A stretch of 64,000 bases of DNA from Serinicoccus marinus DSM 15273. GTDB lineage: Bacteria > Actinomycetota > Actinomycetes > Actinomycetales > Dermatophilaceae. Where the stretch lies: NCBI RefSeq assembly GCF_008386315.1, contig NZ_CP043808.1:1178001-1242000 (forward strand). The letters are read 5' to 3'. Positions 62,920 to 64,000 of this stretch are shown here, one piece after another (the stretch's first letter is position 1; every line of letters begins with the position of its first letter). Under the pieces are notes generated by a model. It saw nothing but the letters and a program-made list of their open reading frames with translations. It had not been told where the DNA came from and searched no databases. The position numbers and the translations under genes were made by a program.

Positions 62920-64000
62920 ATGATCTCCGACCAGACCAGGAGTGGTCAGACGACGGGCACCCCGGAGCCCCAGGACCCCCGCTTCGCCGCCCTCCCGTGT
63001 CGCCCGGGCAAGGTCATCGCCGTCCACCTGAGCTACGCCTCCCGTGCCGACCAGCGCGGGCGTCGCCCTGCGGCACCGTCGTACTTCCTCAAGCCGTCCA
63101 GCTCCGTGGCGCCCTCGCAGGGCACCGTGGAGCGCCCGGCCGGGACCGAGCTGCTGGCCTTCGAGGGGGAGGTGGCCCTCGTCATCGGTCGGCCCGCCCG
63201 GCACGTCACCGAGAAGGAGGCGTGGTCGTACGTGGGCTGGGTCACCGCCGCCAACGACCTCGGGCTCTACGACCTGCGCGCCAACGACAAGGGGTCCAAC
63301 ACCCGTTCCAAGGGCCGCGACGGGTATACCCCGGTCGGGCCAGAGCTCGTCGACGCGCGCCTCGTCGACCCCGCTGCGCTCAGGGTGCGTACCTGGGTCA
63401 ACGACGAGCTGGTGCAGGACGACACCACCGCGGGGTTGATCTTCTCGCTGCCGCAGATCGTCGCCGACCTCGCCCAGCACCTCACCCTGGAGACCGGGGA
63501 CGTCATCCTCACGGGCACCCCGTCCGGCTCCTCGGTCCTCGCCCCCGGTGACGTCGTCGAGGTCGAGGTGGACGCCCCCGCCGCCGAGGGCGCACCCACC
63601 AGCGGGCGGCTCGTCACCACGGTGGTCCAGGGGGAGGGCGGGTTCGACCCCGAGCTGGGCTCCCTGCCCGCGGTCGACGACACCCAGCGCGCAGAGGCGT
63701 GGGGCTCCCGGGAGGCGGCCGGCCTGCCGGCCGAGGACACCTCCTCCGCCCGCGAGCACGAGGTCGCGACGCGCCCGGCCCTGGACCCGGACCTGCACGA
63801 GCGGCTCCTGCAGGTGCCCGTGGCCGGGCTGTCGCAGCAGCTGCGGCAGCGCGGCCTCGACAACGTCACCATCGACGGCGTCCGGCCGCTGCACCCCGGC
63901 GCCAAGCTCGTCGGGCTGGCCCGCACCCTGCGCTTCGTGCCCAACCGCGAGGACCTCTTCCGCAGCCACGGCGGGGGCTACAACGCCCAGAAGCGCGCCT
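62920..64000 (+). CDS. fumarylacetoacetate hydrolase - RraA-like fusion (3' end missing)
   Basis: Two enzymes in one chain. Residues about 25-225 are a fumarylacetoacetate hydrolase-family domain (S-Y-F-L-K-P-S-S-S about 46; E-G-E-V-A-L-V-I-G about 80 with the metal-binding Glu; L-T-G-T-P-S-G near 195), the family of isomerases and decarboxylases that process opened aromatic rings. After a linker (about 225-285), an RraA-like domain begins (V-P-V-A-G-L-S-Q-Q-L-R, then K-L-V-G-L-A-R-T-L), the family of 4-hydroxy-4-methyl-2-oxoglutarate/carboxy-hydroxy-oxoadipate aldolases. The window ends inside it. ATG 62920 is chosen for its AGGAAG site; ATG 62896 is in frame and would be leaderless next to the operator. 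The two activities would follow each other in a meta-cleavage pathway. Confidence 0.85.
   Translation, partial: MISDQTRSGQTTGTPEPQDPRFAALPCRPGKVIAVHLSYASRADQRGRRPAAPSYFLKPSSSVAPSQGTVERPAGTELLAFEGEVALVIGRPARHVTEKEAWSYVGWVTAANDLGLYDLRANDKGSNTRSKGRDGYTPVGPELVDARLVDPAALRVRTWVNDELVQDDTTAGLIFSLPQIVADLAQHLTLETGDVILTGTPSGSSVLAPGDVVEVEVDAPAAEGAPTSGRLVTTVVQGEGGFDPELGSLPAVDDTQRAEAWGSREAAGLPAEDTSSAREHEVATRPALDPDLHERLLQVPVAGLSQQLRQRGLDNVTIDGVRPLHPGAKLVGLARTLRFVPNREDLFRSHGGGYNAQKRA

Overview
The window comes from a high-GC, high-G+C-codon actinobacterium. A mycothiol-dependent maleylpyruvate isomerase family gene, a PPOX/F420-type remnant, PadR and DUF222-HNH (13E12-type) genes, GTG starts and many 1-4 nt GTGA/ATGA gene overlaps all fit Micrococcales, and I think of the Intrasporangiaceae/Ornithinimicrobiaceae (Serinicoccus/Ornithinimicrobium type), although that placement is an inference. 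An octamer GGCATACC/GGTATGCC is strongly over-represented in the first 36 kb and largely absent from the decayed stretch at 20-25.8 kb and from most of 37-64 kb.

Layout. 0-20 kb is mostly core-like: a SNF2 helicase (5' end cut by the window), small enzymes, a sugar ABC importer (4.1-7.1 kb, minus), an L,D-transpeptidase, a membrane protein, a surface acyltransferase, an acyl-CoA dehydrogenase facing an orphan CoxL-like molybdenum hydroxylase subunit, a WXG100-like gene pair with a 57-bp coding tandem repeat, an aldo/keto reductase, a DUF2236 oxygenase, a LigT-like protein and a photolyase-family protein. 20.2-25.9 kb is a graveyard: an internally deleted F420/PPOX gene, a 13E12-type HNH gene split into two minus-strand pieces by about 2.5 kb of foreign, partly low-GC DNA (broken metalloprotease, broken lipoprotein), a LexA-like box and terminal-repeat remnants of an insertion sequence that runs into the end of a frameshifted M20 peptidase. 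27-38 kb holds peptidases, small enzymes, a large LVIVD-DUF305 secreted protein, a tartrate/malate-type dehydrogenase beside an internally deleted tartrate dehydratase, a PadR-controlled membrane protein with a perfect palindromic operator, and LacI/GH2 remnants.

39-48 kb is a sugar catabolic operon: LacI regulator, a 21-codon leader ORF, an Rbs-type ABC importer, FGGY kinase, class I aldolase (one base missing), SDR dehydrogenase, AGE-type isomerase and HAD phosphatase. Read together they suggest import, isomerisation, phosphorylation and aldol cleavage of an unidentified sugar or sugar derivative.

49-64 kb is an aromatic-compound island and the most interesting part. A single 990-residue protein fuses a cytochrome P450, an adrenodoxin-reductase/FprA-like FAD reductase and a flavodoxin, so it should be self-sufficient. 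Next to it are a 3-hydroxybenzoate 4-monooxygenase-like flavoprotein, LysR and AraC regulators, an HtaA-like cytosolic protein, an aldehyde dehydrogenase, a carboxymuconolactone decarboxylase-family protein, a 3-hydroxyisobutyrate dehydrogenase-like enzyme, a complete TRAP transporter and a fumarylacetoacetate hydrolase-RraA fusion that runs off the window. Paired GTGCACC repeats exactly 21 bp apart occur upstream of both the monooxygenase gene and the decarboxylase-family operon, and a GTATAC-centred palindrome occurs upstream of both the AraC gene and the hydrolase fusion, which would tie the island into one regulatory circuit. My reading is O-demethylation and hydroxylation of a methoxybenzoate-type substrate; no ring-cleavage dioxygenase is present in the window.

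Several otherwise healthy genes (acyltransferase, M20 peptidase, aldolase) lack exactly one base, so some frameshifts may be assembly errors.
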